Assembly (NCBI RefSeq): GCF_904848585.1 | Contig: NZ_CAJHCR010000015.1 | Coordinates: forward strand, 1 to 64,000 | DNA length: 64,000 nucleotides | Direction of reading: 5' to 3' | Source of the DNA: Paraburkholderia kirstenboschensis | GTDB lineage: Bacteria > Pseudomonadota > Gammaproteobacteria > Burkholderiales > Burkholderiaceae | Shown here: positions 63,075-64,000 of the stretch, in pieces | Layout: every line of letters starts with the position of its first letter | How positions within the stretch are numbered: the stretch's first letter is position 1 | Position numbers and translations under genes: made by a program | The notes under the pieces: model-generated | The model's database searches: none | Told to the model about the DNA's origin: nothing | What the model saw: only the letters and a program-made list of their open reading frames with translations

Positions 63075-64000
63075 ATGCAGCGATCAACCAACACCCGCGC
63101 TAACGGCGCCGTTACGATCGGCTTATGCCTGATCGTCGCATTGCTCGAAGGGCTCGATCTGCAATCCACCGGCATCGCCGCGCCGCGCATGGCGCGCGAA
63201 TTTCATCTCGCCGTCGCGCAGATGGGCTGGGCCTTCAGCATCGGAGCGCTCGGCCTGTTGCCGGGTGCGGCGATTGGCGGAAGGCTCGCCGACACGCTCG
63301 GCCGCAAGCGCGTGCTGATGCTGTCGGTGGCGCTGTTCGGTGTCTTCTCGATCGCCACCACGCAGGTATGGGACCTGAACAGTCTGCTGGCCGCGCGCTT
63401 TCTCACGGGGCTCGGCTTGGGCGCCGCAATGCCGAACCTGATCGCGCTGTGCTCGGAAGCCGCATCGCCGGATCAACGCAACACGGCTGTGGGCGCGATG
63501 TATTGCGGCATGCCGTTCGGTGCGGCGCTGGCGGCGGTGATCGGCATCGTCAGTCCGGGCGATGAAGGCTGGCGACATATCTTTTATGTCGGCGGTGTTG
63601 GACCGCTGCTGGTGCTGCCGCTGCTGGCGATCTTCATGCAAGAGTCGGCGCATTTCATTGCCGCGCGCTCGGCAGTGAGCGGCTCGCGTGCTTCGGGCGA
63701 AGCGCGCTCCAGCATTGCGCAGGCATTGTGGAAGGAAGGGCGTGCGGGCACGACCGTCGCGTTGTGGATCAGCTATCTGGGCACGCTGATCGTGCTGTAC
63801 TTCCTGATCAACTGGCTGCCGTCGCTGGTGCTTAGCCGCGGACTCACCCGCGTGCAATCCGGCATCGTGCAGATGATGTTCAACATCGGCGGCGGCATCG
63901 GCGCAATCGTGATTGCGAGCCTGATGGACCGGATCGGCCGGCGGCGTACCGTGGCCGGCATGTATCTTGGCATCGCCGTGGCATTGGCGGCGCTCGTCGC
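63075..64000 (+). CDS. mhpT: MFS transporter, MhpT-like (partial at right edge)
   Basis: At least 308 residues before the window ends. About eight hydrophobic segments are visible, with the MFS motif GRLADTLGRKRV after the second helix and DRIGRRRTV in the second half. It is of the aromatic acid:H+ symporter type, and it lies directly after mhpE, so import of 3-(3-hydroxyphenyl)propionate is likely. GGAGACTTGTT upstream of ATG 63075 is a fair ribosome site. The C-terminus and any mhpC are beyond the window. Confidence 0.85.
   Translation, partial: MQRSTNTRANGAVTIGLCLIVALLEGLDLQSTGIAAPRMAREFHLAVAQMGWAFSIGALGLLPGAAIGGRLADTLGRKRVLMLSVALFGVFSIATTQVWDLNSLLAARFLTGLGLGAAMPNLIALCSEAASPDQRNTAVGAMYCGMPFGAALAAVIGIVSPGDEGWRHIFYVGGVGPLLVLPLLAIFMQESAHFIAARSAVSGSRASGEARSSIAQALWKEGRAGTTVALWISYLGTLIVLYFLINWLPSLVLSRGLTRVQSGIVQMMFNIGGGIGAIVIASLMDRIGRRRTVAGMYLGIAVALAALV

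Noticed and set aside
1..64000. CRISPR arrays, tRNA or rRNA genes, insertion sequences, prophage
   Set aside because: Looked for repeated spacers, cloverleaf-like segments, transposase motifs and terminal repeats; none was seen, though short or diverged ones could escape reading by eye.

Overview
The window looks like chromosomal DNA of a Burkholderiaceae bacterium, most likely Paraburkholderia or Burkholderia sensu lato. The basis is the order sdhB-sdhE-gltA at the left edge, a beta-proteobacterial trimeric porin, a high-GC codon bias shared by almost all genes, and a dense set of catabolic and regulatory genes. No rRNA, tRNA, CRISPR array, insertion sequence or phage gene was recognised. 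Species cannot be named from the sequence alone.

Layout. 1-1850: end of sdhB, then sdhE and gltA (TCA cycle), closed by a strong terminator. 2.0-7.4 kb: an AraC regulator next to a DUF1479 oxygenase-like gene, a GlsB/YeaQ membrane protein, and an Old Yellow Enzyme divergent from a LysR regulator. 7.8-16.8 kb: a nine-gene plus-strand cluster: amidase, HP0310/cyclic-imide-hydrolase-like deacetylase, MFS carrier, two SDRs, a 99-residue CxxC protein, a COG0523 GTPase, a PotD-like binding protein without signal peptide, and a GntR regulator with two DNA-binding domains. I read it as a candidate imide/amide catabolic island with its own metal-supply and sensing parts. 16.9-23.7 kb: a minus-strand operon for a VanX/DdpX D,D-dipeptidase, a complete peptide ABC transporter and an RpiR regulator, equivalent to ddpXABCDF. 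24-32 kb: a secreted phosphodiesterase-like enzyme, a beta carbonic anhydrase downstream of an ion-transporter-superfamily permease and an orphan amino-acid binding protein, a secreted His/Asp/Gly-rich protein, and a porin. 32.3-37.3 kb: an aldehyde dehydrogenase overlapping a cysteine hydrolase, then a Tat-exported epoxide hydrolase divergent from a GlxA-type regulator. 37.5-41.5 kb: a basic-tail ribbon-helix-helix protein with a near-perfect 24-bp palindrome just upstream of its start, plus orphan two-component parts, one of them truncated.

41.8-56.0 kb is a stress region: host-attachment family protein, second Old Yellow Enzyme, NAD(P)-binding protein, DUF1269, triple-BON, PRC-barrel, HdeD, Hsp20, a ClpG/ClpK-type disaggregase, a UBP zinc finger, a thioredoxin-reductase-like protein lacking its redox cysteines, and PsiE. 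HdeD, Hsp20, ClpG/ClpK and PsiE are also components of the transmissible locus of stress tolerance known from Enterobacteria and Pseudomonas. 56.3-64.0 kb is a 3-(3-hydroxyphenyl)propionate meta-cleavage cluster: an IclR regulator divergent from mhpA-B-D-F-E and a truncated mhpT. The hydrolase mhpC is not in the visible part.

Functions are inferred from reading the translated sequences against remembered family features. No database search was run.
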